This document shows, piece by piece, positions 45,223-53,383 of a stretch of DNA of 64,000 nt (position 1 is the first letter of the stretch; each line of letters begins with the position of its first letter). The translations under genes were made by a program, and so were the position numbers. The notes below the pieces were generated by a model. That model did not search any database. It was not told the DNA's origin and saw only the letters and a list, made by a program, of their open reading frames with translations. This DNA is from Flavobacterium silvaticum (GTDB taxonomy: Bacteria; Bacteroidota; Bacteroidia; Flavobacteriales; Flavobacteriaceae): NCBI RefSeq assembly GCF_012911565.1, contig NZ_JAAMPU010000100.1, forward strand, positions 1 to 64,000, given 5' to 3'.

Positions 45223-46263
45223 ATGAGATTTTTGATACTAGCGGCTGTTTGGCTGTCAATGCTTATTCCTATTAAGGAAAACCCATCATTTGAACTGGAT
45301 CAGTCGGTTCAGGTCGATACAATTTTCAAAGGCAATTTCGGATGCCGTGCTTTGGCCCTCGACGGAAACAGACTGTGGTTTGCAGCAACGGGTTCGAGAT
45401 ATGGTTTCATCGATCTGGATAAAAATATCAGCAGTGAAAACAAATTGGAACCCGACACACTTGATCTGCGAAGCATCGCCATAACCAAAAACAGTGTATT
45501 CCTTTTAAACGCAGGAAGTCCTGCATTTCTTTTTGAGGTCGGGAAAGACGGAAAGCAGAAAGCCCAGCGTCATTCAGATTCGAATAAGAAAACATTCTAC
45601 GACAGCATGAAATTCTGGAACGACCGCGAAGGAATTGCCATTGGCGATCCGGTTGAAAATTGCCTGTCCATATTGATTACAAGAGATTCAGGTAAAAACT
45701 GGCATAAGATCGATTGTAGTTTGTTGCCCAAAATAAACAATGGAGAAGCCGCATTTGCATCGAGCAACACCAACATTTCGATTCACGGAAACAATGCGTG
45801 GGTCGTGAGCGGAGGCAGTCATTCACGTATTTTCCACACCTCAGATAAAGGCAAAACCTGGAAAGTATTCGATACGCCAATTGTAAAAGGAGAAAGAATG
45901 ACTGGGATTTTCACCTCTGATTTTTACGATTCCAAAACCGGCTTTGTTGCTGGTGGCGATTATTCCAAACCCACAAGTAACGTCAATAACAAAGCCATGA
46001 CTCTTGATGGTGGGAAAACCTGGAAAGTCATGGCTCAGGATAAACCTTTCGGGTATGCTTCGTGTATTCAATATGTTCCGGGAAGCATGGGCAAAAAACT
46101 ATGGAGCGTGGGGGCAACGGGATTGTTTTATTCTGAAGATTCAGGCGAAACATGGAAATTGATGCTCAACGATTATACGCTTTACACCCTTGTCGTCAAA
46201 GACCAAACTACTTTGTTTGCTGCGGGAAAGAACAAAATTGTAAAAATCACGTTGAAACCTTGA
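45223..46263 (+). CDS. secreted BNR/YCF48-like beta-propeller protein
   Basis: A 346-residue exported protein with a signal peptide (RFLILAAVWLSMLI) and repeated blades such as ITRDSGKNWHKID, HTSDKGKTWKVFD, LDGGKTWKVMA and SEDSGETWKLM (Asp-box/BNR repeats). These resemble photosystem-II stability factor YCF48-like and sialidase-type propellers, but no sialidase catalytic residues are evident. Such proteins are often annotated 'oxidoreductase' in flavobacteria without evidence. I placed the start at the ATG giving MRFLILAAV; earlier in-frame ATGs (45184, 45193, 45205) are possible. Convergent with the Spy-like gene. Confidence 0.75.
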   Translation: MRFLILAAVWLSMLIPIKENPSFELDQSVQVDTIFKGNFGCRALALDGNRLWFAATGSRYGFIDLDKNISSENKLEPDTLDLRSIAITKNSVFLLNAGSPAFLFEVGKDGKQKAQRHSDSNKKTFYDSMKFWNDREGIAIGDPVENCLSILITRDSGKNWHKIDCSLLPKINNGEAAFASSNTNISIHGNNAWVVSGGSHSRIFHTSDKGKTWKVFDTPIVKGERMTGIFTSDFYDSKTGFVAGGDYSKPTSNVNNKAMTLDGGKTWKVMAQDKPFGYASCIQYVPGSMGKKLWSVGATGLFYSEDSGETWKLMLNDYTLYTLVVKDQTTLFAAGKNKIVKITLKP

Positions 46264-46722
46264 TCATTTATCGCGTTTCTTTCGGTATTGCTGTAAAAGC
46301 TTGCGGTTAAAATCTTCCTCGGCCTTTTTAAGAAGGATTATCTTTTTTGCCGGAATGATGGTTTTCAAATCGGCGATAAGCTTTTTCTTGAGCTGATATA
46401 AATCGGCTTCCGTTTCTTCCATCTGGCCCAACATAGTCACCGCTTCTTTTTCGGTCATTGTTTCCAGAGAACCGTCGTTCATCCGGTCTTTATAAGCTTC
46501 CATTTTTTGCTGACGCAGTGCGAATTGATCGTCTTCGAATTTATTATAGACAGGCCAGAATTTCTGGGCTTCGGCAGTCGTGAGGTCAAGTGCATCGGTA
46601 ATGAATGCCACCTTGACCGATTTGAGTTCTTCTTTTTTCTCCTTCAGCAAACGGCCGCCCTGGGCGAAAAGGGCAGAGGAGAACAACAGACAGAGTACTG
46701 GGATTAAAATTTTAGTTTTCAT
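46264..46722 (-). CDS. Spy/CpxP-like periplasmic protein
   Basis: A 152-residue exported helical protein. Signal peptide ending SSALFAQGG, then a charged helix-rich chain with LTTAEAQKFWPVYNKFEDDQ, an LTxxQ-like periplasmic chaperone pattern. The family senses or buffers misfolded envelope proteins (CpxP/Spy). It follows the putative anti-sigma gene by five bases, the last gene of a sigma / anti-sigma / sensor operon. Whether it feeds signals to the anti-sigma factor is inference. Confidence 0.75.
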   Translation of the reverse strand: MKTKILIPVLCLLFSSALFAQGGRLLKEKKEELKSVKVAFITDALDLTTAEAQKFWPVYNKFEDDQFALRQQKMEAYKDRMNDGSLETMTEKEAVTMLGQMEETEADLYQLKKKLIADLKTIIPAKKIILLKKAEEDFNRKLLQQYRKKRDK

Positions 46723-46727
46723 ATAGG

Positions 46728-47147
46728 CTATTCTGTTAATATAGGTTCAAAATCGGGATTGTCAGAAATGAATGCTTCGATGTCTTTGTCTTCTACGGGA
46801 AGTTCTGTCTGAATGGCACGGATGTCTTCGGTATCAAGAACATTGAGCAAATCGAATTGATTGAGCGAAGTCTGATAAGCCAGATAGTTTTCAAGGACTT
46901 CATGGTCCGGAACATCATCGACCGATTTCTCAAGGAAAAAAGCGGTTCCGAGTGCGATGACTATCATCGCCGCCGTTGCATACATCCATATTTTGCGGCG
47001 ATACAAGGGAATAATGCGTGTTTCTTTTGCTTCCGGCAGTTCGTTTATGCGTTGCATGATACGGTCTTCAAGCGAATCGAAGTAACCTTCGGGTGTCTTA
47101 AAACCGATGTTTATTTTTTTGGTTTCGTCAAGTTTAAATTCTTTCAT
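46728..47147 (-). CDS. putative single-pass anti-sigma factor
   Basis: A 139-residue protein. The cytoplasmic N-terminus (about 1-50, IGFKTPEGYFDSLEDRIMQRIN) precedes one transmembrane helix (about 53-72, MYATAAMIVIALGTAFFL) and an acidic outside region (PVEDKDIEAFISDNPDFEPIL). This layout and its place two bases after the ECF sigma gene fit a membrane anti-sigma factor. No ZAS cysteine-histidine motif is visible, so it would be a non-zinc type. Start is the ATG; a TTG two codons earlier is ignored. Confidence 0.7.
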   Translation of the reverse strand: MKEFKLDETKKINIGFKTPEGYFDSLEDRIMQRINELPEAKETRIIPLYRRKIWMYATAAMIVIALGTAFFLEKSVDDVPDHEVLENYLAYQTSLNQFDLLNVLDTEDIRAIQTELPVEDKDIEAFISDNPDFEPILTE

Positions 47148-47149
47148 GG

Positions 47150-47701
47150 TCAATTGCGTTCACGTGTGACATAATCTTCTATTTTTTTTACGGCGTGATG
47201 GTAAGATGCTTTCAAAGCACCAACCGATGTGCCAAGTATTTCCGACATCTCTTCGTATTTCAGTTCCTCGAAATATTTCATCCGGAAGACGAGTTTCTGT
47301 TTATCGGGCAGCTTTTCGACTGCTTCAAGCAGTTTTGTCTGGATTTCATCGCCATCAAAATACGTATCGGCTTTTAAATTCTGGAAAGTCCTTTCGTGAG
47401 AAGCTTCATCTCCAATTCCGGTTTTCCTTTTCTTTTGCCTGATGAACGTCAGGGCTTCATTCGTCGCGATCCGATACACCCAGGAGAACAACCGGCTTTC
47501 GCCTTTAAATCCTTTGACGTGCTGGAAAACCTTTACGAATGTGTTCTGTAATACGTCATCGGCATCATCATGATCGATGACTATGGACCTGATATGGGAA
47601 TAAAGCGGCCGTTTATACTCACTGATGAGTTCACGGAAAGCCACGTCCTGTGTGGCCGGATCCAATAATTTCGCTACGATTTCCCTGTCTTCCAAAATCA
47701 T
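47150..47701 (-). CDS. ECF RNA polymerase sigma factor
   Basis: A 183-residue sigma-70 family group 4 (ECF) protein. Region 2 is about residues 25-90 (IDHDDADDVLQNTFVKVFQHVKGF, LFSWVYRIATNEALTFIR), a linker, then region 4 (about 125-180: LPDKQKLVFRMKYFEELKYEEMSEILGTSVGALKASYHHAVKKI). It lies at the head of a three-gene operon with the membrane protein and the Spy-like protein, so it probably controls envelope-stress genes; targets are not known. The two genes downstream are likely its regulators. Confidence 0.92.
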   Translation of the reverse strand: MILEDREIVAKLLDPATQDVAFRELISEYKRPLYSHIRSIVIDHDDADDVLQNTFVKVFQHVKGFKGESRLFSWVYRIATNEALTFIRQKKRKTGIGDEASHERTFQNLKADTYFDGDEIQTKLLEAVEKLPDKQKLVFRMKYFEELKYEEMSEILGTSVGALKASYHHAVKKIEDYVTRERN

Positions 47702-47755
47702 GATTCGCGGCCTTTGATACGGTTTGGAAAGAAAAGTTTAAATCATTCGGCTAAT

Positions 47756-48865
47756 TTATCTCGCAGTGTCGCGAACCGTAGCGGCTGGACGTTGGACTGG
47801 AAGTGTTGGAGTCTGGACCAAAGTTGAATCTGTTACGACATGTTCATCATACACGCCAACGGGATAATACAGTTCTGTAATCCATTGGGAAGGCCGGTTT
47901 GTTTGGTTGATTCCTTTTGTTATGACTTCTATCCAACGGTATTTTGGCAATGCAACTAAATTGTTCGCCGTAAGATATTCAGTGGCTTTCTTTCGTGCTT
48001 CGGGCAAATGTGATAAATCTCCGGTAAGGGTTACTTTGGCACAACTCATTTTTGGAATTTCGGCATATTGGATGTCGCTTCCGTCAGAAATGTGGACTTC
48101 TTCGGCAATGGGCATGCAGACAGAAAAACGGCAATGATTGTTAGGGCCGTCATATCTGTCATAAATCACAAACGGATTTCCGGCCGCTTCGAGCTTGTTC
48201 TTTTTGAAAAAATAATACATCTTGGCCAACATGATCCGGATATTCGATGGTGCGAGATCAATTTTACTTGAAATGGTTTGTTGCAGATAACCGACCGAAG
48301 CCAGGTCTTTGATTCCATTCGGGATAACCTTGAAAGTCGCTATTTCCTTTTGAAGTGTTTTGTCAAGGTCGATAAGGCTTTGTTCCGATAGTGCCGAAAT
48401 CAGTTTTTCAATCCCACCTTCCGCAACCGCCTTCACCTTATACATGAAGCTCATACGGCCTTTCCCACGCCAGGTCACTTTTGTCCCGCCGACCGTATCC
48501 TTGAATTTCCACGAAATGTCAGATAAAGCCCCGTTGAATTCCATGCGCTGGAAAAGACTGTCGTTTTCCTTTACGTATAACGTTTTTACTTTTCCGTCGC
48601 CTTCGGAAGATTCCCATGAATAGGATGCCCCTTTACCAGATGTCATTGCCGGATAATCGAACCTCGCTTCTTTTTTATTGATGGGCCACGTACCGAAATT
48701 TTCCCAGTTCCTGAAATCGCTGGCGTAAGAGAATACGACCGGTCTTGGTAAATTGATGATCCGGCTTCGTTCGACCGAAAATGTTCCCTTTGAAGTGGCG
48801 ACGAAAACACTGACCGAAATCAGGAAAAGCAGCAATAATAGAAACAGGTATTTCAGGATGCGCAT
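47756..48865 (-). CDS. SRPBCC protein fused to GyrI-like effector-binding domain
   Basis: A 369-residue protein. A short hydrophobic N-terminus (YLFLLLLLFLISVSVFVA) anchors or exports it. Residues about 30-175 form a START/SRPBCC-like polyketide-cyclase domain (SFSVERSRIINLPRPVVFSYAS, FSWKFKDTVGGTKVTWRGKGRM-type). About 195-345 resemble the AraC effector-binding/GyrI-like domain (ISSKIDLAPSNIRIMLAKMYYFF; YAEIPKMSCAKVTLTGDLSHLPEARKKA). Such proteins bind small molecules; ligand unknown. Monocistronic on the minus strand. Confidence 0.8.
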   Translation of the reverse strand: MRILKYLFLLLLLFLISVSVFVATSKGTFSVERSRIINLPRPVVFSYASDFRNWENFGTWPINKKEARFDYPAMTSGKGASYSWESSEGDGKVKTLYVKENDSLFQRMEFNGALSDISWKFKDTVGGTKVTWRGKGRMSFMYKVKAVAEGGIEKLISALSEQSLIDLDKTLQKEIATFKVIPNGIKDLASVGYLQQTISSKIDLAPSNIRIMLAKMYYFFKKNKLEAAGNPFVIYDRYDGPNNHCRFSVCMPIAEEVHISDGSDIQYAEIPKMSCAKVTLTGDLSHLPEARKKATEYLTANNLVALPKYRWIEVITKGINQTNRPSQWITELYYPVGVYDEHVVTDSTLVQTPTLPVQRPAATVRDTAR

Positions 48866-48930
48866 ATTGGCCGCCGGTTAAAGTTGTATGGTAAATGTAA
48901 GCAACGACAGATGAAAATCAAAGCCGATAA

Positions 48931-49119
48931 TCAGTGTTTCAGATAGCCTTTGATAAAAAATAAAAAAGCCACAAAAAGCAAAAATGCAATCAGCACCCGA
49001 TAGCTTCCTTTGTAAAAAGTCTTATGCAATGAGGCATCACGACGGTAAACCCAAATGGTCGCACCAACAAAGACGACAATAAAAACCAATGCGAAAATGA
49101 GTTGGCCCTCTGAAAACAT
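48931..49119 (-). CDS. small two-helix membrane protein
   Basis: A 62-residue protein with two transmembrane helices: QLIFALVFIVVFVGATIWVY (5-24) and YRVLIAFLLFVAFLFFIKGY (about 40-59). The loop is YRRDASLHKTFYKGS. Family not recognised. It lies alone, 65 bases upstream of the SRPBCC gene and divergent from MazG; the pattern is that of short conserved flavobacterial membrane proteins. Confidence 0.65.
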   Translation of the reverse strand: MFSEGQLIFALVFIVVFVGATIWVYRRDASLHKTFYKGSYRVLIAFLLFVAFLFFIKGYLKH

Positions 49120-49194
49120 TGTGTATAATTTTGGCGCAAAGGTACAGATTCACATAGATTTTACGGCTAATTTCACCACGTAAAAGTTATAATC

Positions 49195-49587
49195 ATGAAA
49201 AACCAGATAGATGCCGTAAAGGCTTTCCATACATCATTCGGATTAGGATATAAAGAAGCACCGACCTCTGAACTGACACCCGAAAAAGTCATGCTTCGGT
49301 TCAATTTGATGAAAGAGGAAAACGAAGAATATCTCGAAGCGGCACAAAACGGCGACCTTATAGAAATTGCCGATGCATTGGGTGACATGCTTTATATTTT
49401 GTGCGGAACCATAATCGAACACGGCCTGCAATACAAAATCGAGGAAGTTTTTGCCGAAATCCAACGCAGTAACATGAGCAAGCTCGGGGCAGATGGAAAA
49501 CCAATCTATCGCGAAGATGGAAAAGTGATGAAAGGGCCTGATTATTTCAAGCCCGATTTCACCAAAATATTGTTGTCTGAAAGCTAG
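49195..49587 (+). CDS. MazG-like nucleotide pyrophosphohydrolase
   Basis: A 130-residue all-alpha NTP pyrophosphatase, which hydrolyses (d)NTPs to monophosphate, a house-cleaning role. The metal-binding motif is KEENEEYLEAAQNGD followed by EIADALGDMLYILCG (ExxE...ExxD). The C-terminal RSNMSKLGADGKPIYREDGKV matches the family that ends in a substrate-facing loop. Substrate preference is unknown. Convergent with ilvE, overlapping by four bases. Confidence 0.88.
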   Translation: MKNQIDAVKAFHTSFGLGYKEAPTSELTPEKVMLRFNLMKEENEEYLEAAQNGDLIEIADALGDMLYILCGTIIEHGLQYKIEEVFAEIQRSNMSKLGADGKPIYREDGKVMKGPDYFKPDFTKILLSES

Positions 49588-50651
49588 ACTTTAACTGTCC
49601 AGCCAAAAGGATCTGAATCGATTTTGTATTGAATGTCCGTAAGTTTTTCCTTTAGCATTGCGGCAAAGGAATTTTCGAGTTTCGGAAGTTCGTAATACAT
49701 ATCGGCATAACTAAAACCTACGATTGGATTGACTACGGCCGCAGTTCCGGCTCCGAATACTTCTTTCAGAGATCCGTCTTTTTGCGCATCGACAAGTTCC
49801 GTGACCAATACGGAGCGCTCCTCAACCTTTATGTCAAGGCTACGCGCGAGTTGTATAAGACTTTTTCTGGTGACACCGTCAAGGATACGCTCGCTCGTAG
49901 GTGCTGTGTAAAGTGTGTCGTTGATACGGAAGAAAACGTTCATGGTCCCTGCTTCTTCCAATTTGGTATGCGTGGCGTCATCGGTCCAGATGATTTGCTG
50001 GAAACCTTTTTCGTTAGCCAATTTGGTAGGGTAGAATTGAGCCGAATAATTACCGGCAGCTTTTGCAGCCCCAATCCCGCCATTTGCCGCACGGCTGAAA
50101 TGTTCGGCTATGATGACTTTGACTTCACCTGAATAATAAGATTTGGCAGGTGAAAGGATAATCATGAAGCGGTATTGCGTAGACGGAGCAGCGACGACTC
50201 CGGTTCCGATTGCAATCATAAAAGGCCGTATATATAAGGTATTGCCTTTTCCTTTTTTGACCCAATCGCGTTCGAGGTCTATGAGTTGCTTCATGCCCTC
50301 AAGGAACAAATCGTCCGGGACTTCCGGCATGGCCAAACGCACCGCCGATTTATTGAAGCGCTCGAGGTTTTGTTCGGGACGGAACAACCACACCTCGTCA
50401 TTGTCATCCTTATATGCTTTCATACCTTCAAAAATAGCCTGTCCGTAATGGAAAACTTTTGCCGAAGGATCGAGCAACATAGGCTCATACGGCTTTATGA
50501 TTGGCTTTTCCCAGGCACCGTTCCTAAAATCACAGCTCAACATATGATCGGTGAAAATGTTGCCAAAAACCAGGTTTTCAAAATCGACGGAACTAATCTT
50601 GGACGAGTCTGCCTTTAATACTTCAATAGCGTGTGTTGTGTTTGGGTTCAT
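49584..50651 (-). CDS. ilvE: branched-chain amino acid aminotransferase
   Basis: A 355-residue PLP class IV transaminase that makes or degrades leucine, isoleucine and valine with glutamate/2-oxoglutarate. Features: FHYGQAIFEGMKAYK (N-terminal), RPFMIAIGTGVVA, AKAAGNYSAQFYPTKLA (PLP lysine region), EEAGTMNVFFRI, ERILDGVTRKSLIQLA and EVFGAGTAAVVNPIVGFSY. These fit the type-II BCAT subgroup. Monocistronic. Start is the ATG giving MNPNTTHAIEVL. Confidence 0.95.
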   Translation of the reverse strand: MNPNTTHAIEVLKADSSKISSVDFENLVFGNIFTDHMLSCDFRNGAWEKPIIKPYEPMLLDPSAKVFHYGQAIFEGMKAYKDDNDEVWLFRPEQNLERFNKSAVRLAMPEVPDDLFLEGMKQLIDLERDWVKKGKGNTLYIRPFMIAIGTGVVAAPSTQYRFMIILSPAKSYYSGEVKVIIAEHFSRAANGGIGAAKAAGNYSAQFYPTKLANEKGFQQIIWTDDATHTKLEEAGTMNVFFRINDTLYTAPTSERILDGVTRKSLIQLARSLDIKVEERSVLVTELVDAQKDGSLKEVFGAGTAAVVNPIVGFSYADMYYELPKLENSFAAMLKEKLTDIQYKIDSDPFGWTVKV

Positions 50652-50911
50652 TCAAGTGGTATTATGACAAAACGAAGCTCACATTTCCATTCTGTCACTG
50701 AATTACAGACACTATTATCTGTCACGGGCTAAAATACTAAAAATCCTAAGATTGGGTAGGGCAGATGTCCAATAAATTTAACTTTTGGCGATGCTTCAAA
50801 AAACAATAATCATCTTATTTACTGGAATGCAGCCGTTAAACCAGATAAAAAATGTTTTAGGTTCAGCCAAACTCGTTATTTTTACGACCGAAAAATCTGA
50901 AAGATCGAAAT

Positions 50912-51496
50912 ATGAAAAAAATAGTATTTGCCTTGTTGCTTGGAACTGTAATCGTATCGTGTAAAAAAGAAAGTACGCCCGCTCCGGATCAGCCAATGCA
51001 GACGGAAGCCGACACCGTTAAAAAAGATACCGTTGCGTTAATGGAGAAGACTTCGGGTAAATTACTTGCCATGAACTTTCCGGTACAGGAACCGAAATAT
51101 GCTTCATTCGGTAAAAAGATCACCGCTGATAAGGCCTTGGATCAATCGGCTATGCTAAAAAAGTATGAAGGGTTGAAAAAAGGCGATACGATCCAGGTGA
51201 AATTCAAATCCAAAGTGACCAGCGTCTGCAAGAAAAAAGGCTGCTGGATGAAGATGGATCTGGCGAAAGGAAAGGAAACATTCGTTCGTTTTAAGGATTA
51301 TGAATTCTTTGTTCCGCTGAATTCAGATAATTCAACTGCAATCGTAAGTGGCAAAGCTTTTATTGATGTGGAAACTGTCGAGGAATTGAAGCATTACGCA
51401 AAAGACGGTGGCAAATCCCAGGCTGAAATCGATAAAATCACCCAGCCAAAAACTACCTATGCGTTCATGGCTGATGGCGTACTTATGCAGGAATAA
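50912..51496 (+). CDS. DUF4920 lipoprotein
   Basis: A 194-residue predicted lipoprotein: MKKIVFALLLGTVIVSC, lipobox cysteine residue 17, then a Lys/Thr/Pro linker. The mature domain includes FKSKVTSVCKKKGCWMKMDLAKGKETFVRFKDYEFF, typical of DUF4920, with a paired CxxxxxC. The TAATG junction (stop/start overlap, base 51496) couples it to the haem lipoprotein gene. Function is unknown; the domain resembles OB-fold-like metal or thiol proteins. Confidence 0.85.
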   Translation: MKKIVFALLLGTVIVSCKKESTPAPDQPMQTEADTVKKDTVALMEKTSGKLLAMNFPVQEPKYASFGKKITADKALDQSAMLKKYEGLKKGDTIQVKFKSKVTSVCKKKGCWMKMDLAKGKETFVRFKDYEFFVPLNSDNSTAIVSGKAFIDVETVEELKHYAKDGGKSQAEIDKITQPKTTYAFMADGVLMQE

Positions 51497-51930
51497 TGCG
51501 GATTACACTAGTACTTATCATTTCTTTTGACTTGCTGGCTTCCTGTTCTAAAAAAGCCGAAACTACACCAAAATCAAAAGAAATGAAGAGCAAATTCGAA
51601 ATGTACGAGATGAGTGAAATGTCTCTCGTCATGGAGCAGATGTTCGCAGATAACCAAAAGCTTCGCAACGAAATCATCGAAGGAAAAAAGCTTGGTGAAA
51701 TGCCGGTACATTTCCAAAAGATCCATAGTGCGGCTATGACTGACCCGTCTGAAAATGATGCTTTTTTCAAAACAAAGGCGAAGGTTTTTCTTGAGGCGCA
51801 GGCCCAAATCTATTCAGATACCGAAAATGCGAAAGAACATTTCAACGCATCGGTTACGGCCTGTATCGACTGCCATAAAGTAAAATGTATGGGGCCGGTT
51901 TCAAGGATCAAAAAACTGTACATCAAGTAG
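51496..51930 (+). CDS. c-type haem-binding lipoprotein (CxxCH)
   Basis: A 144-residue predicted lipoprotein: hydrophobic signal (LVLIISFDLLASC, lipobox cysteine residue 17). The helical middle (MYEMSEMSLVMEQMFADNQKL) is followed by a c-type haem motif C123-I-D-C126-H127 (TACIDCHKVKCMG). A single haem and a helical body recall monohaem cytochromes of the cytochrome-c' or 'cytochrome c prime-like' type, but I am not sure. It starts inside TAATG after DUF4920 and ends in TAGTG with mnmD. Axial ligand beyond His127 is not assigned. Confidence 0.8.
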   Translation: MRITLVLIISFDLLASCSKKAETTPKSKEMKSKFEMYEMSEMSLVMEQMFADNQKLRNEIIEGKKLGEMPVHFQKIHSAAMTDPSENDAFFKTKAKVFLEAQAQIYSDTENAKEHFNASVTACIDCHKVKCMGPVSRIKKLYIK

Positions 51931-52592
51931 TGAAGCGCGAAGTCATTACCACGGCGGACGGATCGGTAACATTGCGGCTGCCAGATTGGGATGAAACCTA
52001 TCATTCCAAACACGGAGCCATCCAGGAAGCAGTACACGTATTCATTTCCAAAGGATTGGATTTGTTCCAGGGTAAACCGGTCAGCATTCTGGAAATTGGT
52101 TTCGGAACCGGACTTAATTGTTTCCTGACATATCTGCACACCAAAGATTGGAACGTTCCTATTGATTATACCGGAATCGAAGCTTATCCCGTTTTGGAGT
52201 CGGAGGCTACATCACTGAATTATCCGGAACTTGTGGGAAATGGGCAATACGAAAGGCAATTTCAACTTATGCATGTATCAGATTGGGAAAAATCAGTCGA
52301 TATATCTGACACCTTTAAGTTGACAAAATTGCAGATGAAATTCGAAGACATACATCTTAAGGAGCAATTCGACCTGATTTATTTCGATGCTTTCGGATTC
52401 CGCGTGCAGCCTGAGCTCTGGAGTGAAAGTATATTCCAAACCATGTCCGAAGCCTTAAAAAAAGACGGCGTTTTAGTCACTTATGCGGCCCGGTCCGTTA
52501 TCCGTAGAAATCTTAAAGCAACAGGATTTTCTGTTGAAACGTTACCCGGCCCACCAGGAAAGCGAGAAATGACAAGAGCTGTAAAGCTTTAA
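51930..52592 (+). CDS. mnmD: tRNA 5-methylaminomethyl-2-thiouridine methyltransferase MnmD
   Basis: A 220-residue MnmD-type enzyme that methylates nm5s2U34 of tRNA with SAM. Family features: KREVITTADGS at the start, DETYHSKHGAIQEAVHVFI, EIGFGTGLNCFLTYL (SAM motif I), FDLIYFDAFGFRVQPELW and GFSVETLPGPPGKREMTRA. The correct start is a GTG at 51930 that shares its G with the stop of the previous gene (TAGTG). An ATG at 51885 would add 15 residues inside the previous gene that the family lacks. Confidence 0.92.
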   Translation: MKREVITTADGSVTLRLPDWDETYHSKHGAIQEAVHVFISKGLDLFQGKPVSILEIGFGTGLNCFLTYLHTKDWNVPIDYTGIEAYPVLESEATSLNYPELVGNGQYERQFQLMHVSDWEKSVDISDTFKLTKLQMKFEDIHLKEQFDLIYFDAFGFRVQPELWSESIFQTMSEALKKDGVLVTYAARSVIRRNLKATGFSVETLPGPPGKREMTRAVKL

Positions 52593-52768
52593 AAAATTAT
52601 ATTTTTTTTAACAATTTCATTTGTTATAATCGCACTGTTTGTGCGGTTTGGTAGAATTTAACGCAATCCAGCCTTGTTAATTAACGGAAACTCCACGTGT
52701 CATCGATTAATTTTTTAATTACATTTGGCTATCACGAAATCCAAACTCATTTAACCTGTATTGATCGT

Positions 52769-52966
52769 ATGAAAAAAACCATGATTGCTTACACTAAAGA
52801 GATTCTGGAAAGAGTCAGTTTTGATCCCGATCTTTTCCGTAAGGAATTGCAAAAAGCCCTCAAATCATTATTGCCATACGAAGTTGAACAGCTGAGAGAC
52901 TGGCTGTTGAATTTTACCCAAGGCAAACCCGAACTAAGGCAATGCCTGTTATATGTAAAGAAATAA
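52769..52966 (+). CDS. small helical protein, paralogue A
   Basis: A 65-residue cytoplasmic protein: AYTKEILERVSFDPDLF, then LQKALKSLLPYEVEQLRDWL and QGKPELRQCLLY. It is clearly homologous to the neighbouring 53160-53351 gene. The predicted structure is three helices. No signal or membrane segment. Start is the ATG giving MKKTMIAYTK; the frame open from 52697 has no support. An intrinsic terminator follows at 52973. Family not recognised; role unknown. Confidence 0.7.
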   Translation: MKKTMIAYTKEILERVSFDPDLFRKELQKALKSLLPYEVEQLRDWLLNFTQGKPELRQCLLYVKK

Positions 52967-52972
52967 ATTGAG

Positions 52973-52997
52973 AAGGAGTATAAAAGCTCCTTTTTCT
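52973..52997 (+). terminator. terminator after paralogue A
   Basis: Stem AAGGAG / CTCCTT around TATAAAAG, followed by TTTCTTTA, six bases after the stop. Confidence 0.7.
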
Positions 52998-53159
52998 TTA
53001 GTTCAATTTAATTTTGAAAGAAAAATCTTTCTTAAATTATTTATAAATGCATTTCGCCGATAAAAAATACATTTAATCGGTTAAAAGTGATATGTGTTAA
53101 AGAAAACTTATGTAGATTTATCTCACGTTCAACCAAAGAAACCCCAAAACCCTATCCAT

Positions 53160-53351
53160 ATGCCCCGAATGATCTACGATTACACCAAATCCAGACTCGA
53201 AAGGGCAAGTACAGATCCGGCAAGGTTCGTGAGAAAACTAAAAAACGCCGAGAAAGTCTTGTTGCCTTATGAGCTTGAAATGCTTAAGAAATGGCTTGAT
53301 TATTACACCAGCCAAAAACCAGAACTCAAAGATTTTGTCTTTGCACATTAA
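53160..53351 (+). CDS. small helical protein, paralogue B
   Basis: A 63-residue cytoplasmic protein aligned with paralogue A: DYTKSRLERASTDPARF, LKNAEKVLLPYELEMLKKWL and SQKPELKDFVF. Shared positions include YTK, LER, DP, F, LLPYE, L, WL, KPEL. It is separated from A by about 190 bases with A's terminator between, so the two are tandem but separately transcribed. The start is the ATG giving MPRMIYDY (alternatively MIYDY at 53169). A strong terminator follows. Role unknown. Confidence 0.7.
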   Translation: MPRMIYDYTKSRLERASTDPARFVRKLKNAEKVLLPYELEMLKKWLDYYTSQKPELKDFVFAH

Positions 53352-53356
53352 CTAAA

Positions 53357-53383
53357 AAAGAGGAGAACCTACGCTCCTCTTTT
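53357..53383. terminator. bidirectional terminator, paralogue B / oxyR
   Basis: Nine-base stem AAAGAGGAG / CTCCTCTTT, loop AACCTACG, followed by TTTATTTTT; As upstream give a minus-strand T tract for oxyR. Confidence 0.88.

Noticed and set aside
51885..51929. ATG start for mnmD
   Set aside because: It lies inside the haem lipoprotein gene and adds residues absent from the family; GTG at 51930 fits the TAGTG overlap and the KRE start.
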